A stretch of 64,000 bases of DNA from NCBI RefSeq assembly GCF_000757485.1, contig NZ_JPYO01000019.1, forward strand, positions 62,001 to 126,000. Direction: 5' to 3'. Within the stretch, counting starts at the first letter, position 1. Every line of letters starts with the position of its first letter. The stretch is from Achromobacter sp. RTa. Its GTDB lineage: Bacteria; Pseudomonadota; Gammaproteobacteria; Burkholderiales; Burkholderiaceae_B. The notes beneath the pieces are model-generated. The model had not been told where the DNA came from. It ran no database searches and saw only the letters and a program-made list of their open reading frames with translations. This document shows, in pieces, positions 8,415-16,417 of the stretch. Made by a program: the position numbers and the translations under genes.

Positions 8415-9611
8415 ATGGATCGCCGCCGCCTGCTCCAACTGATGGCTGCCGCCCCGCTGGCCTTGGGAGGCAGCCGCCTCTATGCCGCTCCCGCCGCCTC
8501 TGGCAACCGCCTGCTGGTCGTCTTCATGCGCGGCGCCTATGACGCCGCCAGCCTGCTCGTGCCGGCGGGCAGCGACTTCTATTACGAATCCCGGCCCAAT
8601 ATCGCCATCGCGCGCCCCGGCAGCGGGCCGGGGGCCGCCCTGCCCCTGAGCGACGGATGGGGCCTGCACCCCGCGCTGGAGGAAAGCCTGCTGCCCTTCT
8701 ACGAAAGGCGCCAGCTTGCGTTCGTGCCGTTCGCGGGCACCGAGGACACCAGCCGCAGCCACTTCGAAACCCAGAACGGCATCGAGCTGGGGAGAGGCGC
8801 GGCCGCGGGCGGCAACTACCGCTCGGGCTTTCTCAACCGCCTGGCCTCGAACCTGGGCGCCGGGAGGGCGCTGCCGGCCGCCTTCACCTCGGAAGTGCCC
8901 CAGATATTCCGCGGCGACACGCGCGTGCCCAACGTCGACCTGATCGGCGCCGGCCGCAAGTCGCGCCTGAACGCCGAAGACAACCGGATCATCGAATCCA
9001 TGTACCAGAACACCGATCTGCACGCATCGGTCGCGCAAGGGCAGCGCATCATGGGCGCGGCGCGCAAAGAGATCGAGGCCGAGATGAAGGCGGCCAACGG
9101 CAATGCCGTATCCACCGACAGGCTGGAACAGGAAGCGCGCCGCATCGCCCGCTTCATGGCGGACCGCTACAACCTGGGCTTCGTCGATGTCGGCGGCTGG
9201 GACACGCACGTCGGCCAAGGCGCCGCCAGCGGCCTGCTGTCGAACCGGCTGGGCCAGCTGGGCCGGGCCCTGGCCGCCTATGCCGACGCCATGGGGCCGG
9301 CATGGAAACACACCACCGTGGTGGTCATCAGCGAGTTCGGCCGCACCTTCCGCGAAAACGGCAACAAGGGCACGGACCATGGGCATGGCACGGTCTATTG
9401 GGTGATGGGCGGCAATGTGCAGGGCGGGCGCATCGCGGGCCGCCAGGTCGGCGTCAAGCGCGACACGCTGTTCCAGGACCGCGACTATCCCGTGCTCAAT
9501 GAGTACCGCTCGGTGTTCGCCGGCTTGTTTTCGAGGCTGTACGGACTGGACCAGGCCCGGCTTGCCCGCGTGTTTCCGGGAGTGGCCCCCGTGGATCTGA
9601 AGCTGGTATAG
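8415..9611 (+). CDS. DUF1501 family protein with Tat-like signal
   Basis: 398 residues; ATG after CCAGGAGAACACC. The N-terminus MDRRRLLQLMAAAPLALGG has a twin-arginine-type motif, so folded export by Tat is likely. DUF1501 proteins belong to the alkaline phosphatase/sulfatase-like superfamily. Visible motifs include FMRGAYDAASLLVP near the start, FVDVGGWDTHVGQG in the middle, and the VVISEFGRTFRENGNKGTDHGHG stretch late in the chain, which holds likely metal ligands (Asp and His). The substrate is not known. It pairs with the DUF1800 gene upstream in one probable transcript. Confidence 0.88.
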   Translation: MDRRRLLQLMAAAPLALGGSRLYAAPAASGNRLLVVFMRGAYDAASLLVPAGSDFYYESRPNIAIARPGSGPGAALPLSDGWGLHPALEESLLPFYERRQLAFVPFAGTEDTSRSHFETQNGIELGRGAAAGGNYRSGFLNRLASNLGAGRALPAAFTSEVPQIFRGDTRVPNVDLIGAGRKSRLNAEDNRIIESMYQNTDLHASVAQGQRIMGAARKEIEAEMKAANGNAVSTDRLEQEARRIARFMADRYNLGFVDVGGWDTHVGQGAASGLLSNRLGQLGRALAAYADAMGPAWKHTTVVVISEFGRTFRENGNKGTDHGHGTVYWVMGGNVQGGRIAGRQVGVKRDTLFQDRDYPVLNEYRSVFAGLFSRLYGLDQARLARVFPGVAPVDLKLV

Positions 9612-9614
9612 CCG

Positions 9615-9628
9615 CCTGCCCGGGCAGG
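9615..9628 (+). terminator. Possible weak terminator after the DUF1501 gene
   Basis: A perfect palindrome CCTGCCCGGGCAGG is followed by only three T. It starts four bases after the stop codon. The T-run is short, so termination may be partial. Confidence 0.35.
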
Positions 9629-9766
9629 TTTGATCAGGGTATACCCTTAATATCAGCAGGGCCATCCCGGCGCTGCGCCGCCGGACTGCCCTAGAATTCC
9701 GCCCTTGCCTTTTACCCGCGCACACCGGCGCGGCTTTCCCTCGCCGCCCGGCCCACTCTGCCTTCC

Positions 9767-10969
9767 ATGCCCCTGCACCTCATTGCGCTGGCCGCCGCCG
9801 CTTTCGGCATCGGCACCAGCGAGTTCGTCATCATGGGCCTGCTGTCCAACGTCGCCGAAGATCTCCATGTGGGGATCGACATCGCGGGCCTGCTGATCAC
9901 CGGATACGCCATGGGCGTGGTCATCGGCGCCCCCATCATGGCCATCGTCACCGCGAAGCTGCCCCGCAAGGCCGCGCTGATCGGGCTGGCCAGCACGTTC
10001 GTCCTGGGCAATCTGCTCTGCGCGCTGGCGCCCACCTACGCGCTGCTCATGGCGGCGCGCGTATTCACCGCCTTCTGCCACGGCGCATTCTTCGGCCTGG
10101 GCGCGGTGGTGGCTGCGGACCTGGTGCCGCGCAACCAGCGCGCAAGCGCCATTGCGCTGATGTTCACCGGACTGACGCTCGCCAACGTGCTGGGCGTGCC
10201 CCTGGGCACGGCGCTGGGGCAGGTGGCGGGCTGGCGCTCCACGTTCTGGGTGGTCAGCGGCATCGGGCTGGCCGCCGTCGCCGCGCTGGCGGCATGGCTG
10301 CCCTCCCGCATTCCAATGCAACCCGGCAACATCCTGCGTGAATTCAGAGTGCTGCGCGACGTGCGCGTGCTATGGCCGCTGGCCGCCAGCGTGCTCGCGT
10401 CCGCGGCGCTCTTCTGCGTGCTGACCTACATCGCGCCCCTGTTGCGCGAAGTGACCGGCGTGTCCGAGCGCGGCGTCACCGGCGTGCTGCTCCTTTTCGG
10501 GGTGGCGCTCACCATCGGCAGCACCCTGGGCGGCAAACTGGGCGACCGCAATCTCGAGGTGTCGCTGCGCCGCATTTTCGTCGGCCTGCTGCTGGTCTTC
10601 CTGGCCCTGAGCCAGGCCATCCACTCCCTGGCGCCCATGCTGCTCACGGTTTTCGTCTGGGGCGTGCTGGGCTTTGCCGTGGTGCCGCTGCTGCAGACCT
10701 TGATCGTGGACCAGGCGGCCGAGGCGCCGAATCTGGCGTCCACGCTCAACCAGGGCGCGTTCAACCTGGGCAATGCGGGCGGCGCATGGCTCGGCAGCAT
10801 GGCGCTGGGCAAGGGCCTGCCCCTGACGGACCTGCCCTGGATGTCGGCGGCCATCACGCTCTGCGTGCTGCTGCTGACGCTGTGGGGCACGCGCTACTAC
10901 GGCCGCCACGCCGGGGCTACACTCGTGGAACAAGCCGGCGCGCTGACGCCCTCGCGTTCCGACGCCTGA
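9767..10969 (+). CDS. MFS transporter, AraJ/YdhP-like DHA1 family
   Basis: 400 residues with twelve predicted membrane segments. The first half has FGIGTSEFVIMGLLSNVA and the loop 2-3 motif, and motif C-like GVPLGTALGQVAGWRSTFW in helix 5, which is typical of drug/proton antiporters of the DHA1 family. Close in style to AraJ and YdhP exporters, whose substrates are poorly known. It is followed 15 bases later by a glutathione peroxidase gene, so the two may be co-transcribed in a stress response. Confidence 0.85.
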   Translation: MPLHLIALAAAAFGIGTSEFVIMGLLSNVAEDLHVGIDIAGLLITGYAMGVVIGAPIMAIVTAKLPRKAALIGLASTFVLGNLLCALAPTYALLMAARVFTAFCHGAFFGLGAVVAADLVPRNQRASAIALMFTGLTLANVLGVPLGTALGQVAGWRSTFWVVSGIGLAAVAALAAWLPSRIPMQPGNILREFRVLRDVRVLWPLAASVLASAALFCVLTYIAPLLREVTGVSERGVTGVLLLFGVALTIGSTLGGKLGDRNLEVSLRRIFVGLLLVFLALSQAIHSLAPMLLTVFVWGVLGFAVVPLLQTLIVDQAAEAPNLASTLNQGAFNLGNAGGAWLGSMALGKGLPLTDLPWMSAAITLCVLLLTLWGTRYYGRHAGATLVEQAGALTPSRSDA

Positions 10970-10984
10970 CCGGCAGGAGCCCCC

Positions 10985-11476
10985 ATGAGCACGATCTATG
11001 ATTTCTCCGCCCGCGGCATCGATGGCGCGGAACAATCCCTGGACACCTATCGCGGCCGCGTGCTGCTGGTGGTGAACGTGGCCTCCAAGTGCGGCTTCAC
11101 GCCGCAGTACTCGGGCCTCGAGGAGTTGTACCGCGCGTACCGCGACGACGGGCTGGCCGTGCTGGGCTTTCCGTGCGACCAGTTCGGCCACCAAGAGCCC
11201 GGCGACGAAGCCGAGATCCGCAATTTCTGCAGCACGCAGTACGACATCACCTTCCCCCTCTACGCCAAGATCGAGGTCAACGGCAACGGCGCCCATCCGC
11301 TGTACCGCTGGCTAAAGGGCGAAAAGCCCGGGGTATTCGGCACCGAGGGCATCAAGTGGAACTTCACCAAGTTCCTGGTCGGCCGCGACGGCCGCGTCAT
11401 CAAGCGCTACGCGCCCACCGACACCCCCGCGGGCCTCAAGGACGACATCGAAAAGGCGCTGTCTGCGCCGGTCTGA
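10985..11476 (+). CDS. Glutathione peroxidase (cysteine type)
   Basis: 163 residues; GGCAGGAG lies just before the ATG. It reduces hydroperoxides with glutathione or thioredoxin. The signature NVASKCGFTPQY carries the catalytic Cys36 (cysteine, not selenocysteine). FPCDQFG (Cys64) and WNFTKFLV supply the other conserved active-site residues, and Cys82 in NFCSTQ is the probable resolving cysteine of the thioredoxin-using type. No signal peptide, so cytosolic. BtuE/Gpx-type length. It converges on the Lrp gene with 17 bases between stops. Confidence 0.93.
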   Translation: MSTIYDFSARGIDGAEQSLDTYRGRVLLVVNVASKCGFTPQYSGLEELYRAYRDDGLAVLGFPCDQFGHQEPGDEAEIRNFCSTQYDITFPLYAKIEVNGNGAHPLYRWLKGEKPGVFGTEGIKWNFTKFLVGRDGRVIKRYAPTDTPAGLKDDIEKALSAPV

Positions 11477-11493
11477 GCCCGCTTGCCTGCCGC

Positions 11494-11961
11494 CTAGCGC
11501 AGCGGCGGCAGGCGCCGGCGCACCGTGTGCGCCTTGACGATCGCCGTGTTGGTCTCGGCGAATTCGGTCACGCGCTCCAGGATGCCGTCCAGGTGCGAGA
11601 TCGAGCGCAGCACCACCCGCGCGATGAAGCAGTCGTCGCCCGTCACCTTGTCGCATTCCACGAACTCCGGGATCTCCTGGATCAGACCCTCCACGTGGCG
11701 CAATTGCCCGGGCAAGGGCCGGATGCGCACGATGGCCTCCAGCGTGTATCCCAGCGCCACCGGGTCCACGTTCACCGTATAGGCCCGCAGCACTCCCGAA
11801 TCCTCCAGGCGCCGCAGGCGGTCCGCCACGCTGGGCGCGGACATGCCCACCTGGCGCGCAAGATCGGCCGTGGTGGTGCGCGCATTGGCGGAAAGCGTCT
11901 CCACCAGGCGGCGGTCGATGCCGTCCAGAACCGGATTTTCATTTTTTAGGTCGTTTTGCAT
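11494..11961 (-). CDS. Lrp/AsnC family transcriptional regulator
   Basis: 155 residues from the ATG at 11961, which has GGGTGG five bases upstream; a GTG three codons earlier is the alternative. The N-terminal helix-turn-helix (LDGIDRRLVETLSANAR..MSAPSVADRLRRLEDSGVL) is followed by the RAM ligand-binding domain (residues about 75-145, with VTGDDCFIARVV). Members bind amino acids and wrap DNA as octamers. It is divergent from an EamA exporter gene across a 124-bp AT-rich gap, so it most likely senses an amino acid and controls that exporter and itself. Confidence 0.92.
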   Translation of the reverse strand: MQNDLKNENPVLDGIDRRLVETLSANARTTTADLARQVGMSAPSVADRLRRLEDSGVLRAYTVNVDPVALGYTLEAIVRIRPLPGQLRHVEGLIQEIPEFVECDKVTGDDCFIARVVLRSISHLDGILERVTEFAETNTAIVKAHTVRRRLPPLR

Positions 11962-12085
11962 AAATTCCACCCAAACAAAGGTTCAATTACCGATTCATCG
12001 CATCAATATCATATAACCAGCTTTGTCTGCCTGGGATAATTTCTCCATCAAACGTCGAGGCCGGCGCGCCTCCTGGAGAATCCTC

Positions 12086-12991
12086 ATGAATCCCTCATCA
12101 GAACGTACCGGCCTGGTGCAAATGGCGGCCGCGATGACCCTGTCGGGCACGCTGGGCGTCTTCGTGCTGGAGTCCGGCCAAAGCGCCTGGAACGTCGTCT
12201 TCTTCCGCTGCGTCTTCGGCGCCTTGTCGCTCTTCCTGTATTGCTGGATGCGGGGGCTGCTCAAGCCGGGCCTGTTCACCGCCAGGACGCTGGCGCTGGC
12301 GCTGGCCGCCGGAGCCGCCCTGGTCATGAACTGGGTGCTGCTGTTTTCCGCCTACCGCCTGGCCTCGATCTCGCTGGCGACGGCGGTCTACAACGTCCAG
12401 CCTTTCTTCCTCATCGGCCTGGGTGTCCTCTTCCTGGGCGAACGTCCTACCCGGGGCAAGCTGGCCTGGTCGGTCATCGCTTTCGCCGGGCTGATGCTGG
12501 TGCTGCGCCTGTCCGAGAGCGGCGGGGCCGGCGGCAGTGCCTATCTTTCCGGCCTGCTGCTGGGCCTGGGCGCAGCAGCGCTCTATGGCGTGACCGCCAT
12601 CATCGTCAAGCGGCTGAAGGAAATCCCGCCCCAGGTGCTGGCGCTCGTGCAGGTTTCGCTCGGCGCGGTCATGCTCCTGCCCATGGCGGACTTCGGCGCC
12701 TTGCCGGCGGCGCCCCTGCAATGGAGCTATCTGGTGGCCCTTGGCCTGGTCCATACCTGCCTCATGTACATCCTGATGTACTCGGCCATCCAGAAGCTGC
12801 CCACGACCTCCACCGCCGCGCTCAGCTTCATCTATCCCGCAGTTGCCATCATGCTGGATTTCGTGGTCTACGGGCACCGCATGGACGCATCGCAGATCGT
12901 GGGCGTGGCCATGATCTTCCTGGCGGCCGCCGGCGTCAGCCTGAACTGGACCTGGAGGCTGCCTGGCCGCGCCCGCCCGGGCGCGGCGTGA
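12086..12991 (+). CDS. EamA/DMT family transporter
   Basis: 301 residues from the ATG at 12086, with TGGAGAA six bases upstream. Ten predicted membrane helices in two repeated EamA halves (first near residues 5-135, second near 150-290). The second half holds the usual YSAIQKLPTTSTAALSFIYP motif. DMT-family members export amino acids and metabolites. The divergent Lrp-type regulator suggests an amino acid substrate. The 128 bases after the gene, up to the GST gene, show no other gene. Confidence 0.88.
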   Translation: MNPSSERTGLVQMAAAMTLSGTLGVFVLESGQSAWNVVFFRCVFGALSLFLYCWMRGLLKPGLFTARTLALALAAGAALVMNWVLLFSAYRLASISLATAVYNVQPFFLIGLGVLFLGERPTRGKLAWSVIAFAGLMLVLRLSESGGAGGSAYLSGLLLGLGAAALYGVTAIIVKRLKEIPPQVLALVQVSLGAVMLLPMADFGALPAAPLQWSYLVALGLVHTCLMYILMYSAIQKLPTTSTAALSFIYPAVAIMLDFVVYGHRMDASQIVGVAMIFLAAAGVSLNWTWRLPGRARPGAA

Positions 12992-13119
12992 CGCTCCGGC
13001 CGGACCGGGGGGCAAACCCGCACCCGTCCCCCGGTTATTCGGGCCGCCGCCCGCGATGCCCCGCTATCATGGCCGTTCCATCCGCCGGCCGCCGCCGGCG
13101 CCATGACCAGGACACCCCC

Positions 13120-13821
13120 ATGATCGATCTCTATTACTGGACCACCCCCAACGGCCACAAGATCACACTGTTCCTCGAAGAAGCCGGCCTGCCGTACAAG
13201 ATCCACCCGGTGAACATCAGCCGCGGCGATCAGTTCAAGCCCGAATTCCTTGCCATCGCGCCGAACAACCGCATCCCGGCCATCGTGGACCAGGCGCCAT
13301 CCGACGGCGGCGCGCCGGTCCCGCTGTTCGAATCGGGCGCCATCCTGCTCTATCTCGCCGAAAAAACCGGCCGCTTCCTGCCCGCGGACCTGCGGGGCCG
13401 CGCCGAAGTTTCCCAATGGCTCTTCTGGCAGATGGGCGGGCTGGGCCCCATGGCCGGCCAAAACCATCATTTCTCCGCCTATGCGCCCGAGCGCATCCCC
13501 TACGCCATCGAGCGCTATGTCAAGGAAACCAACCGTCTCTACGGCGTGCTGGACAAGCGCCTGGCGGACCGTGAGTTCGTCGCGGGCGACTACTCGATCG
13601 CGGACATGGCGGCCTATCCCTGGATCGTGCCGCACGCCAGGCAGGGCCAGGACCTGAACGATTTCCCCCACCTGAAGCGCTGGTTCGACGCGATCGCCGC
13701 CCGGCCCGCCACGCAGCGCGCCTACGCGCTGGCCGACACGATCAACACGGCCCCGTCGGTCAACGACGAAGCCTCGCGCCGCATCCTGTTCGGCCAGACT
13801 GCCCAGAACGTCGCCCGCTGA
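13120..13821 (+). CDS. yfcG: Nu-class glutathione transferase / disulfide reductase, YfcG type
   Basis: 233 residues; the ATG at 13120 has AGGA nine bases upstream. The thioredoxin-fold domain opens with the TPNGHKITLFLEEA motif shared with E. coli YfcG, and the SPNN-like loop appears as APNNRIPAIVD. The helical domain shows FWQMGGLGPMAGQNHHF, also a YfcG feature. YfcG proteins bind two glutathiones and reduce disulfides without an active-site cysteine of their own. Cytosolic. It precedes a GNAT gene by 10 bases. Confidence 0.9.
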   Translation: MIDLYYWTTPNGHKITLFLEEAGLPYKIHPVNISRGDQFKPEFLAIAPNNRIPAIVDQAPSDGGAPVPLFESGAILLYLAEKTGRFLPADLRGRAEVSQWLFWQMGGLGPMAGQNHHFSAYAPERIPYAIERYVKETNRLYGVLDKRLADREFVAGDYSIADMAAYPWIVPHARQGQDLNDFPHLKRWFDAIAARPATQRAYALADTINTAPSVNDEASRRILFGQTAQNVAR

Positions 13822-13831
13822 AGGAGCCGCA

Positions 13832-14296
13832 ATGCCTGATCCGCAACTGGAGTTCCGCCGGGCGCGCCTGGGAGACCTGCCCGGTATCGTCGCGCTGCTG
13901 GCCGACGATGAACTGGGCGCGACGCGCGAAAACCCCTCTCTTCCCCTCGATCCGCGCTACACCGCCGCCTTCGCCGCCATCGCCCAGGATTCCAACCAGT
14001 TCCTGGCGGTGGTCGAGCAGGATTCGCGCCTGGTCGGCTGTTTGCAGTTATCGTTCATACCCGGCCTGTCGCGGCTGGGCCAGTGGCGCGGACAGATCGA
14101 GAGCGTGCGCATCGCCTCCTCGTCTCGCGGCGCGGGCCTGGGCCGCGCCATGTTCGAGTGGGCGATCGAGCAATGCCGCATCCAGGGTTGCGGACTGGTG
14201 CAGCTGACCACCGATCGCGCCCGTCCCGACGCGCGCCGGTTCTACGAAAGCCTGGGCTTCAAGGCCAGCCACGACGGCATGAAACTCAGCCTCTAG
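13832..14296 (+). CDS. GNAT family N-acetyltransferase
   Basis: 154 residues, AAGGAG five bases before the ATG. The single GNAT domain shows IESVRIASSSRGAGLGRAMFEWA, with the acetyl-CoA binding loop RGAGLG, and the final RRFYESLGFKASHDGMKL typical of small-molecule or protein N-acetyltransferases. Acceptor unknown. It is 10 bases after the yfcG-like gene and may share its transcript. Confidence 0.88.
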   Translation: MPDPQLEFRRARLGDLPGIVALLADDELGATRENPSLPLDPRYTAAFAAIAQDSNQFLAVVEQDSRLVGCLQLSFIPGLSRLGQWRGQIESVRIASSSRGAGLGRAMFEWAIEQCRIQGCGLVQLTTDRARPDARRFYESLGFKASHDGMKLSL

Positions 14297-14334
14297 GGCC
14301 TGTTTACACTAATTGGATTTAGCAAGGAGCGCCC

Positions 14335-14610
14335 ATGCATGGCGAATATAAAGTCCCCGGCGGCAAACTGGTCGTCGCGGATCTGGAAGTGCGCGACGGC
14401 CGCCTGGCCGACGTGCGCATCAGCGGCGACTTCTTTCTCGAGCCTCCGGAAGCGCTCGAAGCCATCAACCGCGGCCTGAACGGCATGCCCGCCGACGCCG
14501 GCGAGCTCGAGCTGGCGGTGGCCGTGCAATCGGCCCTGCCCGCCGACGCCGAGATGTTCGGCTTCACTGCGGAAGCCGTCGCCGTGGTGCTGCGGAGAGC
14601 GCTGGCATGA
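14335..14610 (+). CDS. Lipoate-protein ligase C-terminal (accessory) domain protein
   Basis: 91 residues, with AAGGAG six bases before the ATG. It looks like the free-standing small domain that forms the C-terminus of E. coli LplA and the separate LplB protein of archaeal two-part ligases: an opening HGEYKVPGGKLVVADLEV sheet, then an EALEAINRGLNGMPAD helix. This domain is needed for lipoate adenylation in two-part enzymes. Its stop overlaps the start of the catalytic lplA gene (ATGA at 14607-14610), which strongly supports a joint function. Domain match judged by eye. Confidence 0.75.
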   Translation: MHGEYKVPGGKLVVADLEVRDGRLADVRISGDFFLEPPEALEAINRGLNGMPADAGELELAVAVQSALPADAEMFGFTAEAVAVVLRRALA

Positions 14611-15383
14611 CGCGCACCGACTGGAATGACTACGGCTGGGAACTGATCCACGAAGGCCCGCAACCGCCCGCGCTGCACATGGCGCTGGACGCGGTCATCA
14701 CCGACGAAGTCGGCGCCGGCCAGCGCGCCCCCACGCTGCGCATCTGGGAATGGTCGGCGCCAGCCGTGGTTATCGGACGATTCCAATCCCTGAAGAACGA
14801 GGTCGATCCCGAAGGCGCGCGCCGCCACGGCATCGCGGTCGTGCGCCGCGTCAGCGGCGGCGGCGCCATGTTCATCGAACCCGGCAACTCCATCACCTAT
14901 TCGCTCAGCGTGCCGCAGGCGCTGGTGCATGGCATGAGCTTCCAGGAATCCTACGCCTTCCTCGACGCCTGGGTGCTGACCGCGCTGCAGGGCCTGGGAA
15001 TCAAGGCCTGGTACCAGCCGCTGAACGACATCGCGTCCGACATCGGCAAGATCGGCGGCGCCGCGCAGGCCCGCCGCTCCGGCGCCGTGCTGCACCATGT
15101 GACGATGTCTTATGACATCGACGCCGATAAAATGGTGGAAGTGCTGCGCATCGGCCGCGAGAAGCTCTCGGACAAGGGCACCACCAGCGCGAAGAAGCGT
15201 GTCGACCCGCTGCGCACCCAGACCGGGCTGGCGCGCGAGGTCATCATCGACCGCATGGTGGAAACTTTTGCCGGGCTGCATCGTCTCACTCCGGGGCAAG
15301 TGGGTAGCAGCACGCTGGCGCTCGCGCAGGCGCAGGCGGCCGAAAAGTTCTCCACGCCGGAGTGGACGGGCGTCGTCCCCTGA
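14607..15383 (+). CDS. lplA: Lipoate-protein ligase A, catalytic domain
   Basis: 258 residues. It activates lipoate (or octanoate) as the AMP ester and attaches it to lysines of 2-oxoacid dehydrogenase E2 and glycine cleavage H proteins. The BPL/LplA fold shows the RRVSGGGAMF motif (residues 80-89), PGNSITYS, and the KIGGAAQ motif with likely catalytic Lys148. It lacks the C-terminal accessory domain of E. coli LplA, which is supplied by the overlapping upstream gene. The last 50 residues after RLTPGQ are low in complexity and Ala-rich. Octanoyltransferase activity of the LipM type cannot be excluded. Confidence 0.85.
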   Translation: MTRTDWNDYGWELIHEGPQPPALHMALDAVITDEVGAGQRAPTLRIWEWSAPAVVIGRFQSLKNEVDPEGARRHGIAVVRRVSGGGAMFIEPGNSITYSLSVPQALVHGMSFQESYAFLDAWVLTALQGLGIKAWYQPLNDIASDIGKIGGAAQARRSGAVLHHVTMSYDIDADKMVEVLRIGREKLSDKGTTSAKKRVDPLRTQTGLAREVIIDRMVETFAGLHRLTPGQVGSSTLALAQAQAAEKFSTPEWTGVVP

Positions 15384-15416
15384 CCGGCCACGCCCTGATT
15401 CTCTGGAGGTAGTTCA

Positions 15417-16235
15417 ATGCGTCGCACGTTCACGCCACGAGGCGCGATTAGCGGTTTCATCCTGGGCGCGGCCGTCATGGCGCTTGCCGGCTGCGGCAGC
15501 GCGCCGCCGGCCGACATCACCCTCGCCCCGCAATCGTCGCCCGCGGCCACCACGCCCGAGCAGATCGGAGACCTGTCCACCGAACGCATCCAATGGGCAT
15601 CTAACAAGCCCGGCTGCGAGGGCGATTGCCCCCGCATCGAGATCGACAGCGTGGCATTCCCGGGCATTCCCAAGCTGACGGCCCTGGTGGACCACGTCCT
15701 GGCCTACATGACCGGCACCGATGCCAACCGCCGCGGCCCCTACGACACGCTGTCCGAATACACGCAGTACTTCTGGTCCACCGCCCGCCCGCGCGATGCC
15801 ACCTATTTCAAGGCGAGCGTGAAGGACACGGTCGGCGACGTGGTCTCCATCGAGTTGCATACCGAACAGTTCCTGACCGGCGCCGCGCACGGCATCCCGG
15901 CCACCCAGTACCTGAACTGGGAGCGCAGCCGCGGGCGCGTAATGAGCCTGGACGAAGCCCTGATTCCGGGCCGACGCGCGCAATACGTCGCCGCGCTGCA
16001 GCGCGCGCACGCCAAGTGGCTGGAGCAGAATGCCGATGCCCGCCGCGATCCGGCGGCCTACGGCAAGATGTGGCCGTTCCAGGAAAGCGACAACTTCGCG
16101 CTGACGCGCGACGGCATCGTGGTCAAGTACGACGCTTATTCCATCGCGCCGTACTCGCACGGCGAACCCGAATTGAGCATTTCCTACGCGGATCTGCGCG
16201 GCATACTCAAGCCGGAGCTGCTGCCCCAGCCTTGA
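15417..16235 (+). CDS. Lipoprotein with DUF3298/RsiV-like domain
   Basis: 272 residues; TGGAGG sits seven bases before the ATG. The signal has a lipobox LAGC (Cys26). After a Pro/Ala-rich linker, the mature part carries a DUF3298-type fold: SVKDTVGDVVSIELHTEQFLTGAAHG, then a WPFQESDNFALTRDGIVVKYDAYSIAPYSHGE stretch near the end, which is the typical signature of RsiV-like extracytoplasmic domains. In RsiV the domain binds lysozyme; whether that applies here is unknown. No sigma factor gene lies beside it. Confidence 0.8.
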   Translation: MRRTFTPRGAISGFILGAAVMALAGCGSAPPADITLAPQSSPAATTPEQIGDLSTERIQWASNKPGCEGDCPRIEIDSVAFPGIPKLTALVDHVLAYMTGTDANRRGPYDTLSEYTQYFWSTARPRDATYFKASVKDTVGDVVSIELHTEQFLTGAAHGIPATQYLNWERSRGRVMSLDEALIPGRRAQYVAALQRAHAKWLEQNADARRDPAAYGKMWPFQESDNFALTRDGIVVKYDAYSIAPYSHGEPELSISYADLRGILKPELLPQP

Positions 16236-16380
16236 GCGGCCACGGCAGGCGCAAGGCCCCATCGGGGCCGGGGTTCGGGTGAGCGGACTGGGAGTGGAGC
16301 TAGGGAGGTGGCCGCCTTTTTCGCGTCTGTGGCCGGGTAAGACGCCCAATCCGCTCAGTGCAACCGCGGCTCGGCGCAAG

Positions 16381-16402
16381 GGGCGGCGCTTGCGCGCCGC
16401 CC
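16381..16402 (-). terminator. Possible terminator downstream of the porin gene
   Basis: GGGCGGCGC (16381-16389) and GCGCCGCCC (16394-16402) form a perfect 9-bp stem with a 4-base loop. It begins 15 bases past the porin stop on the minus strand. There is no T-run, so termination strength is uncertain. Confidence 0.5.
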
Positions 16403-16417
16403 GCTCATGCCTGCGCC

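Noticed and set aside
7584-9725. 713-residue minus-strand frame opposite the DUF1800/DUF1501 genes
   Set aside because: A GC-rich shadow spanning two well supported genes, with no recognisable domain.
11485-11513. GCCTGCCGC/GCGGCAGGC inverted repeat as a terminator between gpx and the Lrp gene
   Set aside because: It overlaps the end of the Lrp coding region and has no T-run on either side.
13065-13070. TATCAT as a -10 for the yfcG-like gene
   Set aside because: No -35 hexamer at a fitting distance.
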